A stretch of 64,000 nucleotides of DNA from Cymbidium sinense (GCA_021442155.1 CM038225.1:79062925-79126924); one strand, 5' to 3'; shown: positions 26,560-38,420, numbered from the stretch's first letter. A program made the numbers and translations. The notes: generated by a model from the sequence alone, not told the origin.

Positions 26560-28470
26560 CTTACTCATCTTTTCTCATTGTTCGCATGATCACATATAAA
26601 TGACATGTAAAATAAATAGCAAATAAACATATTCCCTCCAAACAGCGAAGAAAAAAAAAAAAAGCTAAATCTGAGAGGATCAGATGCAAAAATTATCCAA
26701 ACATCCCTCCAAATTGCTTCCAATGTAATGTAATAAACAAATTTCCTCCAAAGCAAAGAAATTAGAAAAAATGGCCAAGTCAGATGTACTCTCAAGAGAT
26801 AGAGTATATATACAAAATATCTTAAAAAAACTAACCAAATAATAGCCTCAAACAAGTAAAGAAATCATCATAGAAAAACATAAGCGATTATTATATCAAG
26901 TTACCCATGAGTTGAGAAGAGTCTGAGAGAGTATAAAATCGAGTATAGAGTCTGAGAGTACTGAGAAAGTCTGAGGAGAGTCTGAGAGGAGTCTTCTTGC
27001 TCAGTAAGGCTTCTTTTGCTTTGTATTTTTTACCTTCAAGATGCTCTTTAAGGGCTTCCTCACTGGAAGTGCTAACCTCATGGATAGCACATTCCCTCTA
27101 TGCCATAAGACCTCCCTCTGTTTGGCATCCCTATTATCACTGCAACTTCATCGGGGGTGATGCTCTTTAAGGCTTCTTTTGCTTTCTGTAAGGCTTCTTT
27201 TGCTTTGTGTTTTTACCTTCAAGATGCTCTTTAAGGGCTTCCTCACTGGAAGTGCTGACCTCACAGATAGCACATTACCTCTATTCCATAAGACCTTCTC
27301 TCCTTTGTGGCATCTACCAATTCTGACTTTCGGGGTGAAAGGAATGCGCCCGAAAGAAATCTTGCTTCTCATGTCCCAACAAGACATTGAGGTCATGGCT
27401 ATTGAGTCTTCTTGAATTTTGAGTCTAATGATCTGAGATGAAGCCTCTAAAATGTGACTTCATTCTTAAGAGTCTTTTCATGTCTGAGAGTACAGATGAA
27501 AAATCTAGAAATCATCCAAATAGTACTAAATTGCTTCCAACGGAATGTACTCTCAACAATGAGAGAAAGCTGGACAACATGACCAAAATCATATGTACTC
27601 TCATGAGAGTATAGAGAGTACAGATACAAGAAAATACTAAAAAATCAACCAAACAACCTCCAAATTGTACCTAATGAACATATTTCCTCCAAATAGGCCA
27701 AAGAAATAGACAAAAAATGACCAAAATCTCTGTACCTCAGAGAGATCTGAGTCTGAGTCTGAGTAATGAAAATAATCTCAACAATGGAAAGCGAGAAAAT
27801 GACCAAAATTATATGTACTCTATAGATGCAAAATAACACTAAAAAATAACCTAACAGCCTCCAAATTATTTCTCATAAATTGTAATGAACATATTTCCTC
27901 TAAACAGGCCACATAAAGTAAAAAAAAATAATCCAAAATGCTCTATACTCTCAGAAGAGTACAGAGAGTACATAGTGTACAGATGCAGAAATACTCCAAA
28001 AACTATCCAAACATCCCTCAAAATTACTTTCACTGGTATGTAATAAACATAATCTGACCAAAAGAAACTAGAAAAAAATGGCAAAAATTGTATGTACTCT
28101 GAGAGTGAGAGAATCTGAAAGCAAAATAATAAAAAAAAATCAAACGACCTCCAAATTATTCATGATGGATTGTAATAAATATATTTCCACCAAATATGCC
28201 ACATAAAGTGAAAAAAATTGCCCAAAATGCTCTATACTCTCAGAAGAGTACAGTGAGTATAGAGAGTACAGATAGAAATCTCCCATAAAGATTAATCAAA
28301 CAATAATAAAATTACTTCTAATGAAATGTAATGACCATATTCTCTCCATCCAGGTAAAATAAATTGCAAAAATATTCAAAAAATTATCTGTACTCTCATG
28401 AGAGTACATGAATCTGAAAATCTCAAAATAAACAAAGTCCTCTTGCAAAGAACTCCAAATAGTGTAGGAA
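26560..28470. repeat. Right arm of the MULE: inverted counterpart of the left arm
   Basis: Reverse-complemented, this arm shows the same unit as the left arm, with actctc...gagagtac palindromes near 26788, 27601, 27950, 28241 and 28393. In between are 'cctccaaattatt' (the reverse of aataatttggagg) and 'tgtaatgaacatatttcctcc'. A TCTGAGAG-rich block at 26920-27000 mirrors the TACTCTC-rich block of the left arm. Several frames here are low-complexity artefacts. Confidence 0.8.
27001..27310. repeat. ~115-bp direct duplication nested in the right MULE arm
   Basis: Two copies (about 27001-27115 and 27187-27300) share ttcaagatgctctttaaggg, cttcctcactggaagtgct and gatagcacatt. This sequence has no counterpart in the left arm, so it may be captured or inserted DNA. 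On the minus strand it gives an 82-codon open frame (27148-27396) that I cannot assign to any family. Confidence 0.8.
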
Positions 28471-28780
28471 ATATACACTAAATAAAAGAATTTCAAGGAA
28501 TAACACTAACAAATTGTAAAAAAATTATACGTATACAACGGTTGAGAAAAATTATCGATGAATTTTTATTTAATACATCCTCAGCTATTTTCTCAAGGCC
28601 TTCGTTCTCCATCTTCATGGTTCTATCGTAAAAAGGAAAAGCTCAGTTTGCAAGAAAAAAATATACCCCTAAACCCTAAATCTAGATATATATTTCTTTT
28701 AAATTTCTCCCGCATTCTAAGGCTTATTCTCCCATTGTTTGAGCAGGCGGGTCAGTGGGGCGGGATAAAGCGGCGTGGTC

Positions 28781-29080
28781 TCGTGCTGGCCGTTAAGCAC
28801 TAAATGGAAAAAAACCACTGGACACGCGTCGGGCTAAGATTGGAGTCCGCACATGTTCTGTGGACTCGGACGTAATATTTTGTCTGCAGATAGATAAAAG
28901 TAGTGGGCGTTTGTTTCTTCTTTATGCTAAGTGTGAAGTGTAAGCCGCTTGTTTTACTTTTCTTAATATAATAATAATATTAATATTTTTTCTTTCTCTA
29001 TTATATTTTACTTTTTAACTAGTGTTTTTATTGGCATTCTACTTTAACATGAATCGCATATCAAAGTGGCTTTTAAGGCA
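28781..29080. other. Right flank of the MULE, homologous to the flank of the intact HMA gene
   Basis: The segment at about 28905-29075 (gtttgtttcttctttatg, agtgtaagcc, cttttcttaatataat, gaatcgcatat) matches 60863-61025 downstream of the intact HMA gene. A weaker match continues near 29335 (cagagtgggcactattatg against 61140). This supports one ancestral block interrupted here by the MULE. Confidence 0.75.
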
Positions 29081-31826
29081 ATTAATTATTTTCATGAACT
29101 ACCCACTGTCGTGATGATTTGAGAGAAAATAGGCGGGGCCTCAGAATATGTGGTTAAGTTGTCGCTAGGTCTTTCAGAGATTATTTATATTGGGAGCAAC
29201 ATGCCGTAAAATGGATGAGGCTCCGAGTGGACACCTCATTATAAAAAAAAATTAAAAAATCATTAACTTATTCTACATCAACTTCATCAGCCATGTGTAA
29301 TCAAATAATTATTGAGCATCCTATTCTTGTCGATGCACTTGTCAATTCAGAGTGGGCACTATTATGTATACTCTCATAAATAGTGTATAGTTTCATAAAT
29401 AGTGTATCAGTGGTCTCATTTTGCCTTCTCTTATAACATAGGTAAAATTTTTGTATGATCTTTTAGGGATTAATTTGGTGAAGTATAATTCTGCTCATGC
29501 AATAAATATTTTCTCAATCACTTCACTTCAACTCAAGAAAGCTATAATGGATAACCTAATGGGCATAGAGTGGTATGTATAGAAACTCCTCAGTCATGTA
29601 GTTAGGAGGGCCAGGGTTTGCTTATGTGGATGAAGCAGTTCCTACTTCTCGAGCTATGTCCACACTATTGTACCACATATCTGAGAATTGCATAGATCGA
29701 TGTATCTAGTTTACATAATACTTCAAGTTTATCTTGAATTGTCTTTACCACTGTCAAAAAAAGGGGAAAAAAGGCTGAAATTCTCTTTAAGGAATTCATA
29801 TTTCATAAGTTTAATGGGATTTAACATTTCATTAGGTTAGGAGTACACAACTAAAATATTTAAAAATAACAAACATATCATGGTGTGTTCATTGGGGATC
29901 TTGGCTAGTACATTATTGACTTTGTAAGGGTTCGGTAGACAAGCATAGAATATGATTGATATCATCATATGTATCATGTAATAGCCTTGGCACGATTAAT
30001 CACCTTGTGTCATGTATGATGGGATATGCTAACTAGTAGTTTCAAATCTCAATGTACCATATGTGGTAGTCTATCTAATCCATATTTTTTCCTCATTTGT
30101 CAACCAGTACGAAGTTCGCTCCATGGACTCTTTATCCATCATAGGTACTCTACCAAATTGTTATGCCACCAACTCTAGCTGATTCCACTTTAAATATGTT
30201 AAATTATAAGGGGAACTCTAGCATCCTAAATGTCTTACCCTAATGTGCATAATTTTGTCACTTGTAATTATATTTAATGGCTACAAGGCTCCGGTATAAC
30301 TTATTATCTAAATAAGTTAAGATACAATAAAAAAATTAGCATATAATTTTTATTTAAAGAAAATAGCTATATGTCTCTATTGAAGTCCATTAATTTTGTT
30401 TGTATAATCCCGAACATGGTTAGATGGTTGCTTCCACATGTGATGCTTGTTCCACATGTAGAATTATATTATTATTTGTACATCATAAATAAAGGGAAAA
30501 AGAAATTATTTGACATACATGTAACTAATTGTTTCTCCATCAATGTCTCGTGGATATGGCATACAAACCGTAGACTTACTTACATGAAGTTACTTCCATG
30601 ACCAAATATGTAATGGAAGCAAACATCCTGTCATGTTAATGTTCCTTGACTTGGTTGCCTCCTTTAACTCTCTTTACAGGGTATCTAACATTGCAACTCC
30701 AAAAGAACTTTGGGCAAAGACCTTTAAATTTTTCCATTAATGATAAATACTAAAGATGTATCCCCCAACACATACATTAAACCTAACTTCAATCTGACAA
30801 ATAGTTTATCTAAGTATTAAATCAATCTAGTGATGAATGCTAAGGAGAATGAAATAACATTCAAACTTTGAATTACCAATATAAGATGTGTACAATTATG
30901 TGGTGCATTTAAGCTCAAGATTGTTCAAGCTTTAGCAAGTCTCTTACTTCTAGATACATTCAGCTTTCAATGATATGGTTTTGCCGAATGATCATGGTGC
31001 ACACAAATAATTGTTAAACTAGTTCTATTTGAGTTTATCATTTTATACTTTATATTATTAGCTATTGACGAATCATTTATTGTGTATTACAAATCAATCT
31101 TATTTTTGAAATGCATATTTTTAATTAAATTCTTTTGGAATGTATCTTCCTAAAATTTACTCAAGTTTTTTGATTGGATATAAAAAATTATGTCATAATC
31201 TCACTCTTGAATTGTCTGACATATATGAATAATCATTATTGGAAATTATTTCTTGTAAGTTAATAATGTTAGATAATAAATGCTATTTAATCATATAATG
31301 ACCCATCAACTCATTAATATTTAAATATCCATAACTCTCCAACTTAAAATTAGAATTATTATCATTAGAACTATTTTTTAAGTGCTATTTATCATCTCAA
31401 AATCATCCATAGTTAGGTTGACTTTGGCATTGACTCTATAGAGGCTTCTCTAAGTTACTACTATAGAAGGGTTTAGGGAAGGGATATAGCAAGCTATGAT
31501 CTTGCTATATTCAAAAAATGCTGTCGAACACACAAGAATTGTTTGATTAAAATAATATATAAAAAAATTAAAGGAATACGCATGTCCTCACATCTTAAAT
31601 AATTGAATTAAAATTATATAAAAAATATATAAAATATAGTTTGTTATATTTTAAATTATTGTAGAGAGTTTTGGAAATTTAGAGAATAATATTTAAGCTA
31701 AAAAGAGAGAATAATAAGATATATTTATTACAAATAATTTCAATTATAAAATATTATAATTAAATTTATAAATTTAGAATTGATAATAAATTTTATTCAT
31801 TAAAATTATTAAAGCGCAATAAAATA
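29081..31826. other. AT-rich intergenic DNA, no gene recognised
   Basis: No convincing coding similarity on either strand; the longest frames are under 80 codons and look random. No repeat boundaries could be fixed. Confidence 0.45.
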
Positions 31827-31966
<140 letters not shown>

Positions 31967-32349
31967 AATTTAAAATTTTAATTAAATGACTTATTTATTA
32001 TTATTTTTAATATATTTATCTATTTAATTTTCTCTTAATTATTATTATTATAATGTAATATTTCTAATAAATTAATAATGCAAAATGCATTATGCAAGCA
32101 GCTATAATTAATAATAGTTTCAATAATATTAAAAAAAATAGAGATAAAGGGTTCAAGTACAAGTAAACTAGTTTTATGTACCATAATTTCTAGGTTTTTT
32201 TAAAGGTCTTATAAATAAAATCGGGTGTGATTTGATGAATATGCATATTAAAATTAATTTTACAAATAATACTTACAAAACAATCTAAAAAATATTATCT
32301 ATTGAGCCATACATATTCTTGAAGCAGTCTCAACAATATCAAAATAATA

Positions 32350-32625
32350 GACTATATATATGAAGAAATGCACGCAAACAGCAAGAAATAGATGAAGTAG
32401 AGAGCGTACTTGGAGACCTCCTCGGTCATTTTGCTGAGATTAGTCTGATTCTTTCCGAAGCCATTTACCAGATCTCCAAATAGAAGGAAAAAATATTGGC
32501 AATGCGGAGCCATGCACCACTGCGCCGAAGGTTCCGGCGGCCATCCGCAGCGCCTCAAATCAGTCGACGAAAGAGAAATATCTCATAGTAAGCCAGGCTC
32601 TGCTCATGCTTGCCCCAGTTGTGGA
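32350..32625 (-). pseudogene. ABCB (P-glycoprotein type) transporter N-terminal exon fragment
   Basis: The minus strand reads KHEQSLAYYEIF (32590-32625), then MAAGTFGAVVHGSALPIFF in one frame. It continues in another frame as LLFGDLVNGFGKNQTNLSKMTEEVSKYALYFIYF down to SSYI and a stop at 32352. This order (soluble lead, first membrane helix with GxxGAxxHG, FGDLVNxFG loop, KMTEEVxKYALYF second helix) is that of plant ABCB1/ABCB19-type auxin transporters. One frameshift lies near 32490 in the first helix, and there is a stop upstream. The nucleotide-binding domains and all later exons are absent from the neighbourhood. It is a fragment, perhaps moved by a transposon. Confidence 0.82.
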
Positions 32626-32629
32626 GAAT

Positions 32630-34450
32630 TTTCTTGATTCTATTAATGGCATTTCTTCAATTCGCAGTCCTAGGCGGTTTGGGGCAGCTGGAGAGTAATG
32701 GAAGCAGATATTTTTATGTGATAGTGGTGGCGTGGATCACATGGGTTTTCGCTAAAACGGCATCTTGTTGGTGGTTCGATGTTTTCCGTATTCTTCATTT
32801 AATTGAGCTTTATGAACCTAAGGTAGATGAATGCCAATGCTGTTTTATTGCACATTAGTTATCCTAGATCATTAATATTTGAAGTGCATGAATTGGCTTC
32901 TATTTTTTGAATTTGTTGAAATGAATTGGATCTTAAATTTAGATTTGGTTTGGGTAATTAACTCAGTTTTAATGATAATGATCATCACTTCAACCGTAAT
33001 TAAATATGATTAAAGTAAGTGCATTTAACAAAGCTTCCATAGGTCATTGGTATTTTGAAATTAAAAGTAATTTTCATTAAGCTTATTTTTTTGTTGAGAA
33101 ATTAACCTAAGTTTCTTTAAAAGTTGATCATTCATTCTTGATTTTATTTTGATTGGCTTTGAACAAATTTGATTGTCTTCTTATGAATTTACTAATAGTT
33201 AATGAAGCTAATTGAATTTATTAAACTTTACTTGAAGCAAGTTGAATTTGATTTAGATTTGGTTTAAAATTTTCATCAAGGCTTTGAAAATTATTTCTTT
33301 ATATTTGAATTTCATTTGGGTATAATTTGTATAAATTTAACTTAATATGTTTCCTAATGAATCATGATTGGGCCAAAATATGATTTAAGCCTAGTTAAAT
33401 TTGACTCTTACTCGAATTTGACTTTGATGATTTATTGAATTTGTAACTCAAGATAACTTTTTGACCTCATATAAAAATGAGGTCAACAACAACAAGGATA
33501 TTAGAAAGAACTTTATGATAACAAGCGCGGCATGTTTACACGATATGTTCACAGACATTCATAAGTTTGGATAGATGCTCATTTGGATTGTAGAGGAAGT
33601 GTGTGATGAGCTATGTTGAGCTTGAGCTTCTCCTAACTATGTTTGCAAAAGGGGGAAGACAAAACAAATTCAAGTATTTGAGTATAAAAGAAAATTGATA
33701 AGTCATTAAAAGTAATCCATATTAAGAAATTTTATAAGCATTATTTACTAATTTTATAAATATGTTTACAAAAATAAGTACTTAGAATAGAACCAATAAC
33801 TGTAAAGCTGCATATTATAACACATCGTCACCAAGTAGACCACCAATAGATTGATATCAAGTCACAAAGAATTAATGTAAGTAAAATATTTATTTTTTAA
33901 ATTACTATCTAGATGAAAATTTGTTATGTTTTAATTACATCATAGGATTTTATAGGATAAGTATATGAGATTAAAGGAGGTGTAGACTCAAAGTTTTATA
34001 AGCCTAAGAAGTTCAAGTTTTATAGGCTTAATTGCATTTCTTTGTTGTAAGACAATATGAGTTTGATATATATAGAGAGAAGTTGGAGGAAAAAAGAAAG
34101 AAATAATATATGGCTTAAGTTTATAGGTTTTAGTATACTATGCATATCATTTTTTTCTCTAGACAAAGCACTAATTTGGTTGTCGATATAGTTAAAAGAC
34201 GTGTTGCTATATTTTATGAGGACATTAAGGCCAAGTAATTACTCAGATGGACGCTCAAGTGGTTGTTATGGAAGAAAAAATAACAAAGATGTATCGAGAC
34301 AGATGAAAGGAAAAAAGCTAGTGATAGAGGAGCAAGAGAAGAAGGAAGATGAGAAGACTAATGATGATTAGCTTGTACTTGTATTAGTTTATTATTTTAT
34401 GTACTATTACTTTTACTGAGAAATCATATGTAATGTTGATCTTTTAGAAC
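32630..34450. other. Intergenic repeat-like DNA
   Basis: Non-coding as far as I can see. The stretch 33100-33490 is rich in ttgaattt, tttgatt and ttgact words on the plus strand, resembling the reverse complement of the 45000-47700 block. The stretch 33600-34400 is purine-rich with no recognised protein. Confidence 0.4.
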
Positions 34451-34451
34451 C

Positions 34452-35365
34452 TGCTATGCTAGAAAAGCATGTAGATTAAAGGTTTATGCTTTGTTCTGAG
34501 TTCAACACACAGATGTTTGAAGAGTTAATAAGAAAACTGAGAATTTTATGAAAAAATCTCAAAAGAGGAAAACCACGCCTAGCCCAAAAAAATCTTCCAC
34601 TATGTATCTGTTTTAGTACAAAATTTCTCGATGACGGGATTAGAATTGTATATGAGAAGGGACAATGAATCTAATAATACCTATATAGTCACGCTCAGGT
34701 TGTAATAGTTACTAGTTGTAGTAGATGATGGTAAATGCGGGGTTCAAAGAACGACGAATCGATGATGACAGCGAAGATGGTCGGCGATGGTCCGCTGGCG
34801 AGATGGTGGTTGGCGGACGGCCGGTGGTCATGATGACGGCGACAAGTGGTCGGCGTGACCGATGGAGAGATTGATGACATTGAGGATCGTGGCATACACG
34901 GGTGGTTGGAGGCCAATGGTGTGGTCACCCGCCGAAAGTGACACGATTATGCTCGAAAGATTTTCAAGCTTTAGAGCTCTCTCCTCTCTTTTGCTTGGGC
35001 TCCCCTCATGTGAAGAATGTTGGGCTATTTATAGATTAGAGGAGACGCATTTATGTAAATACATGCAAAATTTGAACCACTCCACTCCATCAGACGGCTC
35101 AAAATGATTCCTTTGATCATTTGATGTATTTTAAGTATTTGAATGCTCAAATGAAGTCATAATTATGAGATCTTGGGCTTGTTAGATCCGGCTCGATTTG
35201 ACTATAAACACTCCATATTTAAGAGCTATTTTGGGATTTAACTGATATCTTAAAGTTTTCAATGATATTTTAAGTGCTTGATCTCGGCTAATTTCAACTT
35301 AGGATCAACTTGCTTTTGACATCAAGATTCATGCTTCAACTAGTAGTATTTTAAGTGCCATATCA
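34452..35365 (-). repeat. 3' LTR of the Tat-like gypsy element
   Basis: Matches the 5' LTR in order: agatgtttgaagagttaata, atcttccactatgtatctgt, tatatgagaaggg, tatatagtcacg, ttttcaagctttagagctct, gctatttatagatt, aagattcatgcttc. The middle (34720-34870), a GATGGCG/GGTGGT-rich block, is more diverged between the LTRs. Preceded on the inside by the purine tract at about 35366-35382. Confidence 0.9.
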
Positions 35366-35382
35366 GTTGCCCCCATATTTTT
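35366..35382 (-). promoter_or_regulatory. Polypurine tract of the Tat-like element
   Basis: On the minus strand ccaaaaatatgggggcaac is followed at once by the LTR start TGATATG. This is where plus-strand DNA synthesis would begin during reverse transcription. Confidence 0.8.
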
Positions 35383-35499
35383 GGATGACATTATCTCAAT
35401 CATCCAAAAATATATACGCTAAATACTTGAAAATAGCAAATTCTTCAAAGTTAGGGTCCACTAACCATATATTTGAGAAGATCTTCATGGGAGCACAAG

Positions 35500-35850
35500 A
35501 TTATGATCATGGAAGGAGCAGGCCGCGGATGTGGGTATGCTGGGCGCGCAAGGTTTGAGGTTATGGACCCATCGGACATTTACGGCGCTGGTACGCTCAC
35601 GGCGCTGGACAAGTACGCCGTAAGCGTGGCAGTTTTGGCGTGCTGGGGCTAAACAAAGTCGATGAGGGGGTTTTTTTGTCCGTTTTGATCCGTTTTCTGC
35701 AATTTTCACTCTTTTTTATAGTTTTTCTTTAATTTTTTACCTTTTTGCCCCTATTGGGGGTCTATATAAACCCCGCTATGGCGAAGGAGAAGGCACACTC
35801 CTCATATGCTCTAGTGTTTCTCTTCTTCTTAAGAGAAGGTCGTTTGGAGG
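35500..35850 (+). promoter_or_regulatory. GC-rich segment with a plus-strand TATA box, antisense to gag-pol
   Basis: Within an AT-rich element this segment is GC-rich (tacggcgctgg, gtacgccgtaagcgtgg). It ends in a strong TATA box, tctatataaacccc (35761-35774), on the strand opposite to gag-pol. A pyrimidine-rich leader-like stretch follows (cactcctcatatgctctag, tttctcttcttctt). The next features on this strand are the 90-bp array and the antisense frame. I infer an internal promoter; transcription is not shown. Confidence 0.55.
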
Positions 35851-35851
35851 T

Positions 35852-36510
35852 GATCAAGGCCTATAGTTCATATGGCGAGGCTCCGGTTTTCCCTTGAAAG
35901 AGGCATCAACTGTCCTCATCGGATCGATCGGTTTCAGAGGCGATCAAGGCTCGTAGTTCATATGGCGAGGCTCCAGTTTCCCTCAAAAGAGGCGTCAACT
36001 GTCCTCATCGGCCCGACCGGGTTCGGAGGCGATCAAGGCTCGTAGTTCATACGGCTAGGCTCCGATTTTCCCTTGAAAGAGGTGTCAACTGTCATCGTCG
36101 GACCGACCGAGTTCGGAGATGATCAAAGCCCATAGATCATACGGCGAGGCTTCGATTTTCCCTCGAAAGAGGCGTCAACTGTCCTCATGGGATCGACCGG
36201 GTTCGGAGGCGATCAAGGCCCGTAGTTCATATGGCGAGGCTTCTATTTTTCCTCGAAAGAGGCGTTAACTGTCCTCGTCGGACCGACCAGGTTCGGAGGC
36301 TATGAAGGCCCATAGTTCATATGACGAGGCTCCAATTTTCCCTTGAAAAAGGCATCAACCGTCCTCGTCAGACTGACCGGGTTTAGAGGCGATCAAAGCA
36401 CGTAGTTCATACAATGAGACTCTGGTATTCCCTCGAAAGAGGCATTAACTGTCCTCGTTGGACCAACCGGGTTCGGAGGCCATCAAGCCTCGTAGTTCAT
36501 ACTTCTTATT
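35852..36510. repeat. 90-bp tandem array, seven full units and a partial one
   Basis: Starts of the (g/c)atcaag-type unit fall at about 35852, 35942, 36031, 36121, 36211, 36301, 36391 and 36481, a spacing of 89-90 bp. Each unit carries gtagttcata, ggcgaggctcc, ccctcgaaagaggcg, caactgtcctc and gaccgaccgggttcggaggc with scattered substitutions. The unit is GC-rich compared with its surroundings. It lies between the plus-strand TATA box and the antisense frame. Confidence 0.95.
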
Positions 36511-36834
36511 ATAGGAAATTGGATTTCTTGAAACTTCAATGGATGGTTCAATAGTTGACTACTGCCAAGATGGCGGGGAAGCGTTAATTAGGAATCGACA
36601 TTGAAACGACTCAGAAAGTTTGACAAGTAATTTTAGAACATCCTTAGAGAGGAATAGCTTTTTCTTTTTTTTGATCTCATGTATGTGTATCCTTTTATCA
36701 GAAAAAAATTTTATCCCAAGCTTTAGTGAGAAGGAGTCAAAAAAAAGGATACACCAGTATTGGGGTAAATTGTTCACAAAATTCTCAAATTTTGTCATTT
36801 CTCTCTTTATTTATTTATGTATTTTTTCAAGGTG

Positions 36835-38420
36835 ATGGAGAAGAAAACCCATGGCGTGGCTGACTCTGATATACCATCCATTGTCACATCGATAGTTTAA
36901 TGGTGTTTCCAGAAATTTTACTTCCTAATGAGTTGGTGGCTATTGTTGCCAAAAGTCGATCGAGCCGTTCACCTCCAGATACTTTGTTTCGAGATGATTC
37001 TTCATGCGGGACTATGATTCCCTTTGCTCTCAGTTGATTGAGATCTTCAAAATATGTGGTGTAGCTTTGTCACAATTTTCATTTGAGCTTTAGTGATCAT
37101 CGTTGGTTTGTTGTCTTCTTTAGAAGCGTGGTGTTACTTTGAACATCAAATACTTGTGTGAATGTGATTCACATGTGATGCTTAGGGATGTGTTTCTTAT
37201 CGGATATAAAGAATTGGATAGAATTTTTTAGCAGATCCATCTAAGAAATTGGTAATGGATTCTTTTTTTTATGAAAAATGAGTGGGGCCTCACGAGATGG
37301 GGAAGATTGAATGACCTTCATCCATTCTTGATTGAGGAGAATGAAATCTTAGCAACTCTTAATATTCACGATGTAGAAGCTTTACATGAGTTACGTCACA
37401 TTGCAAATATATAGTTGAAGATAGAATGTTCAAGGTTGGCCTTTCCATCCAGTGGGAGATCTCATGCTCTTCACTAAGAGGTCAAGTAAAGGTGATGAAA
37501 GGTCTCCTCATGTTCATAGGGTTCTTTCAAGAAGCCATCGAAATCGGTGGTGCTATGTTTCTTCTTTAAGAAAAAGAAGACATGTCTGAAGTGACTACGT
37601 CGAATCTCTAAGAAGATGTTCTCCCCTACGAGTTTAGCTATTTCAACTCATGATGGGGAGTTCATTTCTCGAGCACATTCTGAAGAGGTGTTAAATCACA
37701 TATTTGGTCAATGAGCGATGAATTAGTGCGTTGTCTTCTCTTTTCCTTCTTTTCTTCTTTTCTTTTTTCTTTGTAATATTTGTGATGGTTTTTTTTTTAT
37801 TGTAGGTAACTCAAACATTAGGTGATGGCTCATTTGGGTGTCTAGATGAGTGGAATCTTGAATTTGTGAAGGTAAAATATCTACAAGGGAGTATGAGCGA
37901 AAGATGAGTGCTAAAAGAAGTGGCGACTTTGGATCGACTGCAGTGTGAGAAGAGCTAGCGAACATGTCAACTTCTCTTTCTCTCGGTCGAGGTGAGGTGC
38001 ACTCGTGATAAGCGATTGAGGTGAGGAGGCTCGAGAGAGAAAAGACTAAAGACACTGAGGAGAAGGAAGCTCGGAGAGAAGAAAGCATTAGATCTTTAGA
38101 AGGAGCATATAATGTCGAGCGAAGCAAATGAAATCTCTTGAAGGTAGTGGAAGACTTTAAGAACTCTCAGCTTATCGCGATACATCGAAGACCATGTCCG
38201 AAGTAATCATATTCTTGATGTTGAAGTGAAGGACTTGGAGCACCAATGTTTAGAGGAGGGCTTCATCCAGGTTCTAAAAGGAATCGTACATAAAACCGAG
38301 CTAGTATTGAGGATCTATCTCCCAAGTATATGAAGACTCTTCACCGATTTAGGAGATGAAGGGGTTGAGAGTGAGTCGAGAGCATCTCTAGTGGTGAGGA
38401 GGGCGTTGATATCATGTAGT
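36835..38420 (+). pseudogene. Degenerate antisense accessory frame in the Tat-like element
   Basis: Plus-strand translation, in pieces, suggests one decayed protein. It starts MEKKTHGVADSD at 36835, and a PNELVAIVAKS segment follows. A block with QLIEIFKICGVALSQF (about 37030-37080) recalls the conserved 'gypsy-type transposon / plant mobile' domain. There is then W-x-W spacing (NEWGLTRWGRL, near 37280) and HELRHIAN (37387). A Lys/Ser-rich middle follows. Near 38000-38120 is a Glu/Arg-rich coiled-coil-like stretch (REKTKDTEEKEARREESI). Known Tat elements carry accessory frames, some antisense, between pol and the 3' LTR (gene23 of Grande is one). The domain assignment here is by eye and uncertain. 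Many stops make it non-functional. Confidence 0.5.

Larger units (their letters stand above)
22067..28780 (-). mobile_element. Mutator-like element with FAR1-type transposase and long inverted repeat arms
   Basis: The ends are imperfect inverted repeats. The left end begins gaccacgcgctttat (22067) followed by gacccgccc...acccgcc. The right end, reversed, begins gaccacgccgctttat (28780) followed by gccccactgacccgcc; both then have caa(a/t)...gggagaa-type sequence. Inside lie a left arm (about 22240-23680) and a right arm (about 26560-28470) built of related tandem units in opposite orientation. A minus-strand FAR1/MULE transposase relic lies between. The 3' flank of the HMA duplication is continuous in the paralogue (60840 to 60861) but split here (about 21930 and 28905). 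This independently shows an insertion of about 7 kb. A 9-bp target-site duplication was not found. Confidence 0.8.

Noticed and set aside
32610..32858. 82-codon plus-strand frame with hydrophobic segments
   Set aside because: It overlaps the ABCB fragment region on the other strand only at its edge, matches no family I recognise, and has no splice or promoter support.
37723..38127. 134-codon minus-strand frame
   Set aside because: It runs opposite the decayed antisense accessory frame and has a Ser/Leu-rich, purine-strand composition with no recognisable domain.
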